64,000 nucleotides of DNA from Sipunculus nudus. Lineage: Eukaryota; Annelida; Sipuncula; Golfingiida; Sipunculidae. Position 1 is the first letter of the stretch; each line of letters starts with the position of its first letter. The stretch is taken from NCBI GenBank assembly GCA_026874595.1, contig CM049309.1, positions 8,953,076 through 9,017,075 of the forward strand, written 5' to 3'. Of this stretch, positions 9,284 to 20,532 are shown one piece after another. Position numbers and translations under genes: made by a program. Below the pieces are notes generated by a model, which saw only the letters and a list, made by a program, of their open reading frames with translations, was not told the DNA's origin and made no database searches.

Positions 9284-10551
9284 TTGTCAACAGTGTGGGT
9301 GTGACGAAGGCAACGAGAGCAAAAGACTTCGTCCGAGACAGTATTACTGTTACGAACTTCAGCCTGAGTTTGTGATGGTTTGTTTGGTTTGGACATTTGA
9401 GATCGTTCAAGTTTCGATAAGCGATTCTCTAGGATTGACAGTTTGTTATTTATCTGCTCAAGCACAGAGCTTTCAGAAGACAAAGTTTTAACCCCTTGTT
9501 GAGAAATTTGGTTGGATGAAGCAATTTTCTTGTCACTCATATGTGAGTGATGTACAATTTCTGACTCTAAGGCTCGTGCTGCTGCAAAGAGTTCATCCTG
9601 TTCTTCCCCATTATCATATCTGTGTCTTAAAGCCTCCTTAATGTACTTAGAATACAACCCATTCCAGAATCTAGACCGAAGAAGTCGCTCATATTCCCTA
9701 TGAGGAGTAGGATTTCTCTGGTTTATGAGGTCTAACTGTCTAGTAAGCCTGCAGCTCCAGTTGACAATATCCTCTTTAGGATCTTGTTTACATGAGTGAA
9801 ACTGCTGTATAAGAACCTCTGTGGGGAGCACATTACCAAAGTATCTGTCAAATTTATTCAGTATATCTGTGGGAGTGGACTCATCGGGCATATGTAAAAG
9901 AACATTTCCTGCTGTCCCCCTAACAGACTGATGAATCGCTGACAAAATCTGAGGCTCTGGTGTTACGCCAGCTTTTATCATAGATTTGAGATGGGAACGC
10001 CATTGTTCGTAGCTACCGGTTTTATCTTGATTCCCTGAAAATGGGGGCAGTTTTGGAGAGATAACACTGTAACCAGTAGCCCCAGATGGCCCCTGTATAA
10101 CATCACCCCTTCGGTGTTTAAACTCCACAAACATCTGATTTACCTCGAAATCTGAAAGAAAATCGAGCTTAGTTACTATCTCTGAGATACGTCTACCTTC
10201 GGGTACCTGAAAGGAAGAAGGATTTAACGAATCGAGCAACTTATTTGAAATCAGATGAGACACCTCAGTGATGGAGAAAGCCCTAGCATGTTCAAGAGAG
10301 ATTTTGATGCTTGAATCCCTTTCTAAAGAGCTACCTGATATCTTATCTATGGCCTTTTTGGCAGTGTCTTTAGTCTCAAAAACTATAAACCCGCGGCCAG
10401 TGCAACGACCAGTATGTGCTTCTCGAACAAACAAAACATGAGTAGGAGTTTCAACTTGTGAGAAGTGTTCAATAATCTCAGATTCGTTGACATCAGAAGG
10501 GAGTCCATGCATGGAGACGACCCGTGTTATGTCAACTGATTTACCCTCCAT
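9238..10551 (-). CDS. gag: Gag with N-terminal RRM domain, capsid region and CCHC knuckle
   Basis: 437 codons, starting at the first ATG after the leader. Residues about 10-92 look like an RNA recognition motif. An RNP2-like VVSMHGLP begins it, the RNP1-like RGFIVFE lies near residue 53, and the predicted beta-alpha-beta-beta-alpha-beta order fits. Residues about 170-330 are helix-rich and capsid-like, with the W/Y-rich spacing of gypsy and PNMA-type Gag. A coiled-coil-like stretch follows at about 365-385. Residues 411-424 fit Cys-X2-Cys-X4-His-X4-Cys, the nucleocapsid zinc knuckle. In this family Gag assembles the particle and packages RNA. The gene ends inside the frameshift signal and overlaps the pol frame by 46 nt. 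An RRM at the head of a retrotransposon Gag is the unusual point. Confidence 0.9.
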   Translation of the reverse strand: MEGKSVDITRVVSMHGLPSDVNESEIIEHFSQVETPTHVLFVREAHTGRCTGRGFIVFETKDTAKKAIDKISGSSLERDSSIKISLEHARAFSITEVSHLISNKLLDSLNPSSFQVPEGRRISEIVTKLDFLSDFEVNQMFVEFKHRRGDVIQGPSGATGYSVISPKLPPFSGNQDKTGSYEQWRSHLKSMIKAGVTPEPQILSAIHQSVRGTAGNVLLHMPDESTPTDILNKFDRYFGNVLPTEVLIQQFHSCKQDPKEDIVNWSCRLTRQLDLINQRNPTPHREYERLLRSRFWNGLYSKYIKEALRHRYDNGEEQDELFAAARALESEIVHHSHMSDKKIASSNQISQQGVKTLSSESSVLEQINNKLSILENRLSKLERSQMSKPNKPSQTQAEVRNSNTVSDEVFCSRCLRHTHTVDKCHAKRDKNGKILKN

Positions 10552-11370
10552 CTCTCTTTAATGCGAATGTATGAATAGAGGAGATAAAATGTGATCTTTA
10601 AAGACAAAAAAAGAAATGATGAATGTTGTCTTAAGTCATCTGTCAATGGTCAAATACCAGCAGGTTTAAGGGCAAATGTTAGTATTCAGTTGCAATGCTA
10701 CTGTTTATAATACACAGACCACAAGACCAATTGGCATTAGACAATGGAACATCACGTGACCAATCACGATAACCTCAAACCGGGCCAAAGCTATTACCCT
10801 TTACATGCATAAAATTCTCCATAATAAACTGCAAAAATAATTTACAGCTAACATATAAAAAAAATGATCACTTCAATTACAAAACATGCAACAATATTAT
10901 ACACAATTAATCACAAAGTCCATAGCCATGCTGACAATAGCAAATACAAAAATAAAAGTTCATGCAGTACAAGGAAAATGTCAAACAATTACCGTTTATC
11001 TTCTCCAAAGAGAGTGACGTTCGTCTGGGCCCTTTAAACGAAGTCTCTGTGTACGGCGAAAAGCGTGACAATAGTCCAGGAATGCACGAGCGAAGAACAC
11101 AATGGCGAAGCAGAGTTTACAGTGCAAGGCACTGAAGCGTAGCGAAGCGACGAACACGCATGCATGCAAAATCTGTGTCCAAGCGAGCCCGCGAAAAGTC
11201 CACTCTGGCCCTGTGTTATGGTGTTGTGCACAGACACCAATTAAATAATATCCACCGGTGGAATGGAAGTTCAGAAAATAATCATCTCCTGTGATATCGT
11301 CGTCGAGACGCACAGACGGACATCGAGTCGTCGAGACGCACACACGGACATCGATCCACAGTAGAGATGG
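10552..11370 (-). other. Retrotransposon 5' leader
   Basis: About 820 nt between the primer-binding site and the gag start, with no long frame in the sense direction that resembles a protein. Packaging signals would be expected here, but I cannot identify one. Confidence 0.7.
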
Positions 11371-11388
11371 TCCTCACTCGGGGCACCA
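11371..11388 (-). promoter_or_regulatory. Primer-binding site
   Basis: On the sense strand TGGTGCCCCGAGTGAGGA starts 3 nt after the 5' LTR. The leading TGG pairs with the CCA end of a tRNA, and the position is right for minus-strand priming. I could not assign the tRNA. Matching the 18 bases to the 3' ends of the host tRNA set would settle it. Confidence 0.7.
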
Positions 11389-11391
11389 AAA

Positions 11392-12169
11392 TGTAACGGG
11401 TGTTCCCGGCAAGAGCCAAAGTCACCCGGCGTGAGTGTAAAGCGAGGCAAGGCGATGTATATATATAAAAGTGTTTATTCAGTCGTATATATATACAAAT
11501 CTGGAGTCCTCCAAGCCGGAGTCCCTGCCAAGCAGAGAACGAATACTCACATTAAACGTTTCATATAAACATTTCTATATGGTGCAAAAATACAATAAAT
11601 GGCATGAAATATACAGAATATACATTTGCACATTTCTTGGTATTCATTACACAAGAAAACACATTACATATTATACAAATGAGCCTTTATATTTAGGAAC
11701 CACATTTTAAGATATCGTTGCATATTACCATGACTACAAATATTCATGCGTACAACAAGTATGAATTTACCAGTAACGTGTGCAATTAGAATATGGAATA
11801 TACAGTTTACATGATAGTACGTACGTGATATACTGAAAGTAATGAATTGGCTAAATGATAGAGTTTATCGCAGTTTAAGAGTTTAGTAAAAACGGTCCTT
11901 ACCTGCCAAGCAGAGAACGAATACTGACAAGTTCTCTATGTCACGAGACCGAGGCTTGGCAGGGTTCGCGTCGCGGTCCGTGTCATTGTCCGAATGAAAA
12001 CAATAGGAACAACGGAAAACCGGTAGAGTAATAAGGAACCAAGCAAACAAGGCAACCAAGGCAACTGCGGGGCAATTCATTGACCAGTTAGGCCAAGCTG
12101 ATGATATGATACCTGCCAGGCAATTCAGTTATACCTGATAATATAATACGTGTTATCGGAGCCGTTACA
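11392..12169 (-). repeat. 5' LTR (778 bp)
   Basis: The partner of 3743-4520, with the same TG...CA ends and equal length. The three differences are a transition in the AAAC(A/G)TTTC word, a change in GAGCCT(A/T)TATA and a change in CCGGT(T/A)GAGT. Sense-strand AATAAA is at 11474-11479. It should supply the element's promoter, but I see no decisive TATA/initiator pair. Confidence 0.97.

Positions 12170-12171
<2 letters not shown>

Positions 12172-12253
<82 letters not shown>
12172..12253. repeat. (AT)n microsatellite
   Basis: About 40 AT repeats directly after the 5' LTR. This is the other half of the array into which the retrotransposon appears to have inserted, later expanded or contracted. 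Confidence 0.95.
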
Positions 12254-12256
<3 letters not shown>

Positions 12257-12280
12257 CAGGATTGACAATGCCTAGATCTA

Positions 12281-12864
12281 TAGTCCGTCCCAAAACCCGT
12301 GTCCGCATGTTTTTTCGCGATAATTATTTTTAAATTATTCTTTAAAAATGCCCTTTGGCCTGAAGTAGATAAACGGATATTCCGCCGATTTTGTGTAAGA
12401 AGTTATATATCATGTAAAATGTATTAACTTTGCGACTCTTTTGCGTAATTTATGCTGAAATACCGTGAATGGCGTCTTCCCGGCACTACTGGACAGTACA
12501 TTCCTCCATGTTACACTTTCCATGTCTATGGCTGCGTTTGGTGTTTGTTAGACAACAGTGACGTCACAAAGACGTTACAGTGATCGGTCGCGCGTCACCT
12601 TCAATTGACTGACGTCATAAGTTTGACTAGCTTGTTTATTATCAGTTCTCAGGCAAGGAATAAGTCGTAAACGCTGTAACTTGTTTTGTTATATTTTGGA
12701 TTATTCGTCTCATACAAAATTAAAGCAAGGTAAGGCATAACTTTTTGCGCGGATAGTCGGCGGAATAGCTCCTGCAACCTTTGGACAAGAAAGGTTTACA
12801 CTGCTTTACTTGTATAAAAAGTTATCCCGGAAAAACATGCGGACACGGGAACTGGGACGGACTA
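12281..12864. mobile_element. 584-bp MITE with long TIRs and TA flanks
   Basis: The left end TAGTCCGTCCCAAAACCCGT and the right end are inverse complements at most of 44 positions. Similarity continues inward through the TATTCCGCCGA and AGTTAT words to over 100 bp per arm. TA precedes (12279-12280) and follows (12865-12866), as expected of Tc1/mariner-type insertions. There is no transposase. The middle contains two perfect TGACGTCA palindromes (12559-12566, 12610-12617), the CREB/ATF consensus. Confidence 0.8.
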
Positions 12865-12866
12865 TA

Positions 12867-14764
12867 TATGGTTACACTGACGGCGCTTGGTTTTTCTTTG
12901 TCAAAATCAAATTTAAAGCCCTGGATGCAGGATGCTACCTTGTCCTGACCAAGACTGAAGTGACATACGCAAGTTGTCAAAATGAATATCAATGTCAGGC
13001 TCCGTGAGTGACAAGATGCTGCCCAACCACTGCGTGGGAATGGAACCCTACACCCAGTGCAGGGTATAAGTGTAGTATAGGTGACATGCAGCTAACACTG
13101 TAACACTAACATGCTTTAATCTTACTTAATTTTCCTTTTATGTTTTTTTTATGTAAATTATTTAACATTTTGTGCGTGATCAGATGTTGGGATCATCAAG
13201 TAAGCTTAATGTGAGAGCACCAAAAATAAGGACAGACAAATGAAACTTTATCAACAAAGAAACTAGTCTTGGGCTTGTCATCTATACTGCACCGTGGCTT
13301 TTTACAAAATGCAATCACCTCAAACATTTGAGGCAACAAAATAATAATGAGTAATGTACTCAATTTACATCAGCTGTTACTGTTATAGTAGCTCAGCGCA
13401 GACCGAGAGAGCAAGATTTCATTTGAGCTGGGCGGATAAAGGTTGCATATGCCTCTGTACTTCAAGCAGGAGTGCTTTCAGTTGAAAGTTTTATTAAATT
13501 TATAACGTGTATGCAATTGAAAAATCTTCAGCTAATTTTTTCGTAAGACTTTTCAGAGGCACCGGAGGAATTCTTAATCTTCAAGACATTCAGACAGGAC
13601 CCAGTTCACTTTTCTTTTTGCGTACGGTTGACATATATATCATTGCCACGTGCATTAAGACTTACTCATTTTATCAGTTCTCTTAGCTAATTAATGTAGA
13701 AATTTAAGTGCATGTCTCCCTACAAGATGAGACATTCAAGTCGGAAACCTATAGACATAATGATGTTAAATAAGTTATATTTAAGGTACAAAAAGGGGGA
13801 CAAGACACATGCAGCTATATATATGTACAATACATGTATCTATCTGGTCTCACACGGGACACATTGAACGTATCTCCTCATTCCCCCATTAATGCATTAC
13901 TCCAGTCCACATACACATGCCATTCACCCATTACAGTTCCTAACCGGCAGAGTTGTTATATGTGGGTCTACGGATCAATACGGTATAGATGCATTGCAGT
14001 CAGGAAAATGTTTTTGGTGACAGTGACTGTATCTCAAGGGCTTATATTGTAACACTATATACTAGCAGCATATCTGTCCTCTTCCATGAGAACGCGGCCG
14101 TTGCCAAGCGCCATCGGGTCAGAGGTTTCATCCGGACGGTGGCTGACCCATGGGTTCATGACCTCGGCATCCTCTGGTTAATTAGTACCAAGGCATATTC
14201 AAAAGGGTGCTTGTTTTGCGTGCAAGGTGCATCTATTATCGCCCGTGACTTGCTTGTTCTTAGCATCTTCAAAACTCTCTGCCTTGAAGGTAAGTCTGTG
14301 TAGTACCTTTAAAAAACTGGAATGCTTTCAGCCTTATTACTTTTGCTATGTGTATTTCAGATTCTAAAGCTGTTCAAGAAAAAAAATAGGAAGCATTGGA
14401 CATTTGGTTCTTCAAAATATGCCGAAAACCTAACAGCAGGGATACAAATTATAACGCCCAGCACATGCACCAGCTAATAATAGTGATCCTAATTACATGC
14501 AGGCAAGATAGTTACTCAAGGTCCGGAAGATCACTGACACGTCTGTCCTGCATGAAGAGGCGTTGAACTTGAACCGTGCATGATCTGACCTACATTTTAG
14601 TGGCAGTTTCAGACTTCGGCAATGAATTGACGGCAACCCGGAACAAATATGCATAAAGTTAGCCTCTGTTTATGTTGGTAAACCACTCATGCATGTGGAC
14701 AAGGTGGACGTAAGTGGATATTTTCCACGATCACAACATAGCTGACTGGTATCTTTTTATGCAG
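12867..14764. other. No supported gene
   Basis: Unique-looking AT-rich sequence with short chance frames. A strong splice donor (CTTGAAG|GTAAGT, exon end at 14289) follows a moderately GC-rich stretch and could end an untranslated exon, but no protein family is recognisable there. Confidence 0.5.
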
Positions 14765-14824
14765 GAGTTTTGTCCGCTTTGGTGATCCTCCAAGGCCAGT
14801 GAACGTTTACTCAGGGGGTGCCAG
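14765..14824 (+). other. Candidate 60-nt internal exon, probably untranslated
   Basis: Bounded by an acceptor (CTTTTTATGCAG|GAG) and a donor (CCAG|GTAAGA). One frame is open through the exon, but joining it to the acceptor at 20533 puts that frame into a stop, while the hydroxylase ATG at 20553 would still be used. A role as a 5' untranslated exon of that gene fits, but it is unproven. Confidence 0.25.
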
Positions 14825-16435
14825 GTAAGAATTTTCAACCCACGCTTCCGTGTATATAGATAACAGTATTATCCTGCGACCTTAGGAGGTTTAAGGCAGT
14901 ATATGACCTCCGTGTGTATATAACCTTGTCGTCAATTAAGTTGCGGCGTTGGGATTGATTTTGCTTAATGGTATATTTGATGACATATTTATGTTTATAT
15001 AATATTGATCACATGTGGTCCACTCAAGCCCATATCACAGGCTATAACGTGACTTAGCCTTAGGCCAATACCGTACCTTATCCTGTGTATACACGGTATA
15101 TTTACGTTTGTATGATCGAAACGTGTCATTCTGGTACAGGGTGGTTACAGAAGCCTTGTAAGTTATCTGTAGAACACAGATTACAGTAGACCCTTGTGAT
15201 AGACAAGAAGGAACTTGCATGTGAATCATTGTGGTTAAGATGCTGCCTAAACTATGTTCACTCATTTACCACTTCTTTATTTCACAGTTGCCATATTTGC
15301 GGGGTGTCCTGGGCATGAATTATCATATATAACAGCATATTATCCTACAGATAAGAGCAAGAAAATGGTCATGGTCACAGCCGTATTGCCAAGGCATGCA
15401 CACTGCACACTCGTGACATGACCTGTGACTTAACATCTTAATTGAGGCTTGTTGTCTCAGAATACATGAATAATTAACTCTGGATAAGATTTTCATCCGT
15501 TATTCAAAAGATCTGTGTCTAAGTTGCTCCATTTCCTCCTTTTATTAGGAAAATATTCCAAAATCCACCATGTATATACCCTTTCCGCCATGATGGTACC
15601 CAAACCTGAAGTCCCATTTCAGTCATGAACCCATATCAACCTATCACCCCAGTCCTGCCTTTAGAGTACACGTATTTTCACCTGGGACTGTACATACACT
15701 TTCACTTAACATGACTTATGTGTGCTTAAACATGATGTGGTTCAGAGACTAAATAAACGAAGCATGATACAGTGACGCATGTGGTAACAGCTTCAAAATC
15801 AAACGAGGGGAACCTCTCGGGTTTTGTCTTTATTAACTGAACGAATTTAAATGACTTTAAGTTCTAAATTAATTTAAGCCCCGTTCATACAGAAACTATA
15901 TAGTACCAAGAAGTCTTTACAATATTACAGCATTTTATTTATAATTATCTCAAGTAATTTAACATTTGTTTTCCTTGCTTCTCGAAATCGTTTAATATAA
16001 TATGCCATAATCTGACGATGAATCTGTGTTCTTGAAAACAGGTGATAATTTACGTGGATGTTTAAAGTCGCTTTATTTAGTGCCAGATCCGTAATCGTTC
16101 AACTGAATCATTGGAATGAATTCACCTTGGGTGTCATGTCCCCTGTAGGAAAATTTTGATTAGCTTGAAAGTGACAATAATATGGAATATATATATACTG
16201 TAGTGCCATGTGTACAGTTGTCATACGGAGGGTTCATAGACGGACCGTACATATACTGCATACCCGCAATCGGAGCAGTAAATGAAAACAAACATGTTTA
16301 CAGTGTCCATTTGAACCATGAATGTGTCAGTGTTATGATAATTGTTATTTGAATAGCTGATCATGTAGACCTGAGGTTATTATAACGTTGAATTAACAAG
16401 TGTATGATCGTACATTGGAATCCGGCTCAGTAAAG
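14825..16435. other. No supported gene
   Basis: AT-rich non-coding DNA. Reading frames are short and none matches a family I know. Confidence 0.5.
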
Positions 16436-17740
16436 ATTTTTAACTCAGCTGACTGTAAGTCAACTGAGGTATAGGAATGGCGCTTTGTCCGTCGTCCGTC
16501 CGTTCGTCCGTTAGTAGGGCACAAATCGTAACTGCGGGTCCTGGAAAATTCTTAGTGAACATACATAGAGGTTAATAAAAAATCTCCCTGGAAACCTGAA
16601 ATTAGGTCACTGGGACCTATATCCTCCGAGCTATGGGGGTTGTAAGTACCCCCAAGAATAATTAAAAAAATATGAAACTTCCAATATCTTGATAATTAAT
16701 GCATGCATTGTTATGAAACTTGCCTTGAATATTGACCATGACTAGTTTTGTCAGTTCCCAATAAGTGGTGGCACCACCTGTATTTTTTTTCATATTTTTA
16801 CGAATTTATTTTTAAATATTTATTTCTTACCACAAAATGACAACAATCATGTATGTATCTCAGTTGTAATTCCATCTAGTGTCCAAGAACCTGGTGTGTT
16901 TATTGATCACAAATGGATGCCCTATAGTAATCACCCTGTCTGTTCGTCTGTCTGTCTGTCCATATATTTATCCACACAAATTTGTTTTCAGATGGTAACT
17001 CCAGGTTAGAATGACATATGGATTTCAGACATGTCTTACACATGGCTCACCACTAAAGAAAGAACCTGTATGATTAATGGGTCATGAGGTCAAAGTTGAA
17101 GGTCACAAGACTCACTTACTTAAAAAAATTATCGCTGTATTTTAGGCCAAGCTTTTCTTCCCAAACTTTCCATCTTGCACATTTAGCTAACTTGTCAGTA
17201 TGGGGAGAGCATAAATGAATTTGGGGTCACAAGCTTAAAGGTCAAGGTCACAGGGGCCATCTGTTCACAAATTAGTTTCTAGACGATAACTCCAGTTTTG
17301 TTTGACATATTGGTTTCAAACGTAACTTATATATGGCTTGGCTCACAACTAAAGTAAGAACCCTGTCGATTTTTAAAAGGAATCTTTAAAAGGAATGTAT
17401 ATGCATTTCAAGCCAAACTTTTCTTCACAAACCTTTCATCTTCAAGATATTACTCACTTGCCGATAGGGGAAGATTCTTTTCGATTTGTGGTGATAGGGT
17501 CAAAGGGCAACTCAACAGGACCCATTCATTCACAAATTAGTTTATGGATGATAATTCTGCTTTGGCCGGACAGATTGGCTTCGAACTTGATCTATTAATG
17601 ACCCAACACTTAATTTAGAAACATTTTGATTTTCAGGGTCCACTGGTCAAAGGTGAAGGTCACAGGACCGTCACTCTGAAACATTTCTTCAAAATATCCA
17701 TATAGACAAATAAAGCTGAGCGTCGAGACCCCTTGTTTCA
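16436..17740 (+). mobile_element. Dispersed ~1.3-kb repeat of the AGCTCAGCTGAC family, copy 1
   Basis: Opens TTTTTAACTCAGCTGAC followed by GTCAACTGAGG and a GTCCGTCC run, the same opening as the elements at 648 and 47155. It closes at GACAAATAAAGCTGAGCGTCGAGACC, seen again at about 49937-49962. The interior has sub-repeats with a period near 270-290 bp, each with GATAACTCC...GACATATTGG followed by a GGTCA-rich stretch. No coding capacity. A shorter relative lies at about 31452-31800. Confidence 0.7.
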
Positions 17741-18243
17741 TTATGTGGGAGGTAAACTGTTACGAACGCTGAGGTTTGGCTACATTTTTTAATTTCAGGC
17801 CTTTTCTAAATACAACTAGGACACAACCGGCATATATACGTACCGCAGGCGCGTAAGCGGGGATATATACATGCATGTATTGGCTACACATGGTATAATC
17901 TGTAAAGTAAATTAGTCATGCTTGAAGTAGCTATTCACCATTATCAGTGACAACACAAATTCGTGCATCTATAGATTTTCCCCCACTTTTACATCTCCAT
18001 GAATGAATAAGATTATACGGTTCCTGCATGCATTATTTCACATAAGCTTGGTAGGTTCGTATAGTAGAGTTTCCTGTTTAAGTTTAATATCGACTGATTT
18101 TGATGCAAGTTTTATGTGCATGGTATATATACAGCACAATATATTGAAAGTATACACCTCTACATTTTCTGTAGTATCTTTACTCAATCTCATAACATTT
18201 TCTAAGAAGTCCCTGATGCAGAAGCTGCACTCTTTAGTCACAG

Positions 18244-18758
18244 TTAAAGGGGCCCAATCATCTAAAAAGCATGTTGAGTTAACACGAAAAATAGCTTCTT
18301 CCTTTTAAAATAAATCTGGACCTGCCAAAATATTGCTTTGAAACAGTTTACTTACTCCAGTTAACGAGCGTTGAAAACAATGGACCGGGCGCGATGGCAG
18401 GTGTCAACATAAACACAGTGCGTGGGGCCATGTGTAGCGTGGAGCCACAACACGTGTAAATCAGGAGCTGCCCTGACTGACTTGGCCAAAAAAATATAAT
18501 ACATTTTCCCGCTGGCTGAAACACCGCGTGTTGCCCCTCTGAATCGGACCTCCGGTCACGCGGCCTTCTTATGGTAAACAGACACACGTGGACTATGTTT
18601 ACCGACACGCAGAGCCATAACAAGGTGCCAAACCGCCGTATGCGAGCTACTAAGCTTTGTGCTGGGATGTTTTTGCTGGTAAACTTTTGTATAAAGCAAA
18701 ACTGAACTGTTAGTGTGAAAGAGTAGGTATAACATTGCTCCTGATTGTGTCCCTTTAA
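18244..18758 (-). mobile_element. TTAA-flanked dispersed repeat, copy 2
   Basis: Inverted relative of 2491-2995, with the same order of landmarks on the minus strand, including the TGGTAAACAGACACACGTGG palindrome region. It is bounded by TTAAAGGGGCCCAATCA (left) and TGTCCCTTTAA (right), 515 bp. The open frame on the minus strand is a shared repeat frame, not a conserved gene. The flank 17741-18243 shows nothing. Confidence 0.75.
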
Positions 18759-19262
18759 TCTGGGCACATAAACCGTTTACATTCTACTTTCTTTGGTGGT
18801 CAGTATAAAGGTATACAATGCGTATGCCGCGTGTTAACTGAAACTTTCTCGCGGTTGCGGATCCAGCTTCGGAATTTGGTGACAATGGATCCATTAAAGC
18901 CCATTAAGCAATGTGAATATTCTTTGGCATGAGTGAGGTGCACTATGTGGTGTTTGTTCTGCGTAATTCAGCAAGATGTTGTTGTAAATATACTGCATGG
19001 TTATCGGTGTACTTGTTTACATTTGTAGTGGAAGTATGTTTAACGTGATATACCTCCATTAACCCTTCCGTCATGCCATTTTCAATATCGATTTGTATAC
19101 TCTGCATGGAAGGCATAAACATGTATGTCTGATTGACTTTGATCTTACGTTGGGTCCTTTCAAGCCAAATTGCACCCAAAATACCAGATTTCCCAGGATT
19201 GGCACCATAGGAAGTTCTTAAATTTGGCATACCAAACCCAAGGATCTATTCTTGGTTTTCCG

Positions 19263-19264
<2 letters not shown>

Positions 19265-19330
<66 letters not shown>

Positions 19331-19340
19331 TTATTTATTT
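19265..19340. repeat. Compound (AC)n(AT)n(TTTA)n microsatellite
   Basis: AC repeats (19265-19296), AT repeats to about 19326, then TTTA repeats. It immediately precedes a dispersed repeat and may mark its end. Confidence 0.95.
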
Positions 19341-19342
19341 AT

Positions 19343-19975
19343 ATGCCCGTCATATGACGCGAGTATTATGGTATACCCACCGTCCGTCCTTCCGTCCGTT
19401 AACACTTAGTGTCGCCGCGATAACTGACCGGGGCTTTGATCGATTTTCGCGAAAGTCACCATAAGCTCTAACCAACAGATTATCTCGCCCGAGTTCAATT
19501 ATGGGCAACGTCCACACATATGTAATATAAGGTTACTGGTCATTCGTCTACTTTGTGGTGTCGCCGCGATAACTTACGAAGAATAAGAAAGATTTTGATA
19601 AAACTCATCAGAAATCTTGACCAATAAAATATCTCGCCTGAGTTCGAATTCCAGCGAAATCCTCCGCACTTTGGAGGCATCTTGAAATTCATTTTACATA
19701 TTTTCCAGTGGACTTCTCAACTAATTTATACATTCTCTTCAAAATCCACGAATATTTAATGAGGACAGAGGTGACCGCACTTTGAAGGTACCTTAGTGAC
19801 TTACAAAAATCCTATGGATTTATACATGAAACTCATTATACCTATTTATCAATAGAATTTCTCAGCTGAATAACATTCTCATCAAAATTCACGCATATTT
19901 AATGAGTTCAGAATTTTCCAGATACACGACTGGCGTATTATGCACGTTTGCGGTCCTCTTGTAAGACTTAAGTCG
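19343..19975 (+). mobile_element. Dispersed repeat related to 27760-27950
   Basis: Starts ATGCCCGTCATATGACGCG and ends CTGGCGTATTATGCACGTTTG...CTCTTGT. The segment 19788-19970 is clearly related to 27757-27948 in the same orientation (CGCACTTTG, GTGACTTAC, AAATCCT, TTTAATGAG). Two internal copies of a TCGCCGCGATAACT word occur at about 19412 and 19561. No coding potential. Confidence 0.6.
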
Positions 19976-20060
19976 CCATCCACAACTCAATTTAAGTCAT
20001 TCAGAATTCTCAGGAATGTCTTTATGTAATTTTTAATATATTGTTTTGTGCCATCTGACT

Positions 20061-20080
20061 CCCCCCCCCCCCCCCCCCCC
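20061..20080. repeat. C20 homopolymer
   Basis: Twenty consecutive C. Its length is likely to be unreliable in any assembly. Confidence 0.9.
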
Positions 20081-20104
20081 TTTAAGCAACTCTTATGGCA
20101 CCAC

Positions 20105-20322
20105 CTTCTAGAATTTAATAATTAAGATTTCTAAAGAATAGCCAATACATGACGCTCTCCATGGCTCGGATGACGGCGTATATGGTAAACTTTGAAGGTG
20201 GGCGCCAGGAGGTCACCCCGAACAGGGACGGCCTGGTACAACATAATATCATAGCCATTCCGGGGATCGAACCCGGGTCGCCTGCTTGAGAGCTGAGCAT
20301 TTTACCAGCCGTACAAGCCCCA
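20105..20322 (-). mobile_element. tRNA-derived SINE
   Basis: On the minus strand the head has an A-box-like TGGTAAAATGCTCAG (20307-20293) and a perfect B box GGTTCGATCCC (20273-20263), spaced as in a tRNA and followed by CGG. It lacks a clean cloverleaf and continues into a non-tRNA body containing GGTGACCTCCTGGCGCCCACC before AT-rich sequence. This is an RNA polymerase III promoter on a retroposon rather than a working tRNA gene. Confidence 0.75.
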
Positions 20323-20532
20323 TGCACAGACGACATATATGGGTCTTTCTTTACATTTGGCTTTAGTTAACACTATTAAGCAATACACAGAAGATTACTT
20401 ACGATCCTTGTCGTAGGCGTCATATTGAATCGGCGTTCATGTGTGAAATTGACTAATCAAAGAAATGCAGGGACGCATATACCACACCTGATTTAATAGT
20501 ACTTAACTAATATAGTTCATTTTGATTTACAG

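Larger units (their letters stand above)
3743..12169 (-). mobile_element. Full-length Ty3/gypsy-type LTR retrotransposon
   Basis: 8,427 bp from the first TG to the last CA. The sense strand is the minus strand, so the 5' LTR is at 11392-12169 and the 3' LTR at 3743-4520. Order in the sense direction: LTR, primer-binding site, ~820-nt leader, gag, -1 frameshift, pol (PR-RT-RH-IN), polypurine tract, LTR. The order RT-RNase H-integrase identifies the Ty3/gypsy type rather than Ty1/copia. There is no envelope-like frame after integrase. The LTRs are 775/778 identical, so the insertion is young. One frameshift in the integrase tail is the only obvious lesion in the coding part. I do not assign a named clade from sequence alone. 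Confidence 0.95.

Noticed and set aside
18348-18767. 139-codon minus-strand frame sharing a peptide with 2515-2784 and 62413-62742
   Set aside because: The shared peptide follows from the TTAA-ended repeat. Frames start and stop at different places in each copy.
20263-20307. Functional tRNA gene
   Set aside because: A and B boxes are present, but there is no acceptor stem pairing and the sequence runs on into a SINE body.
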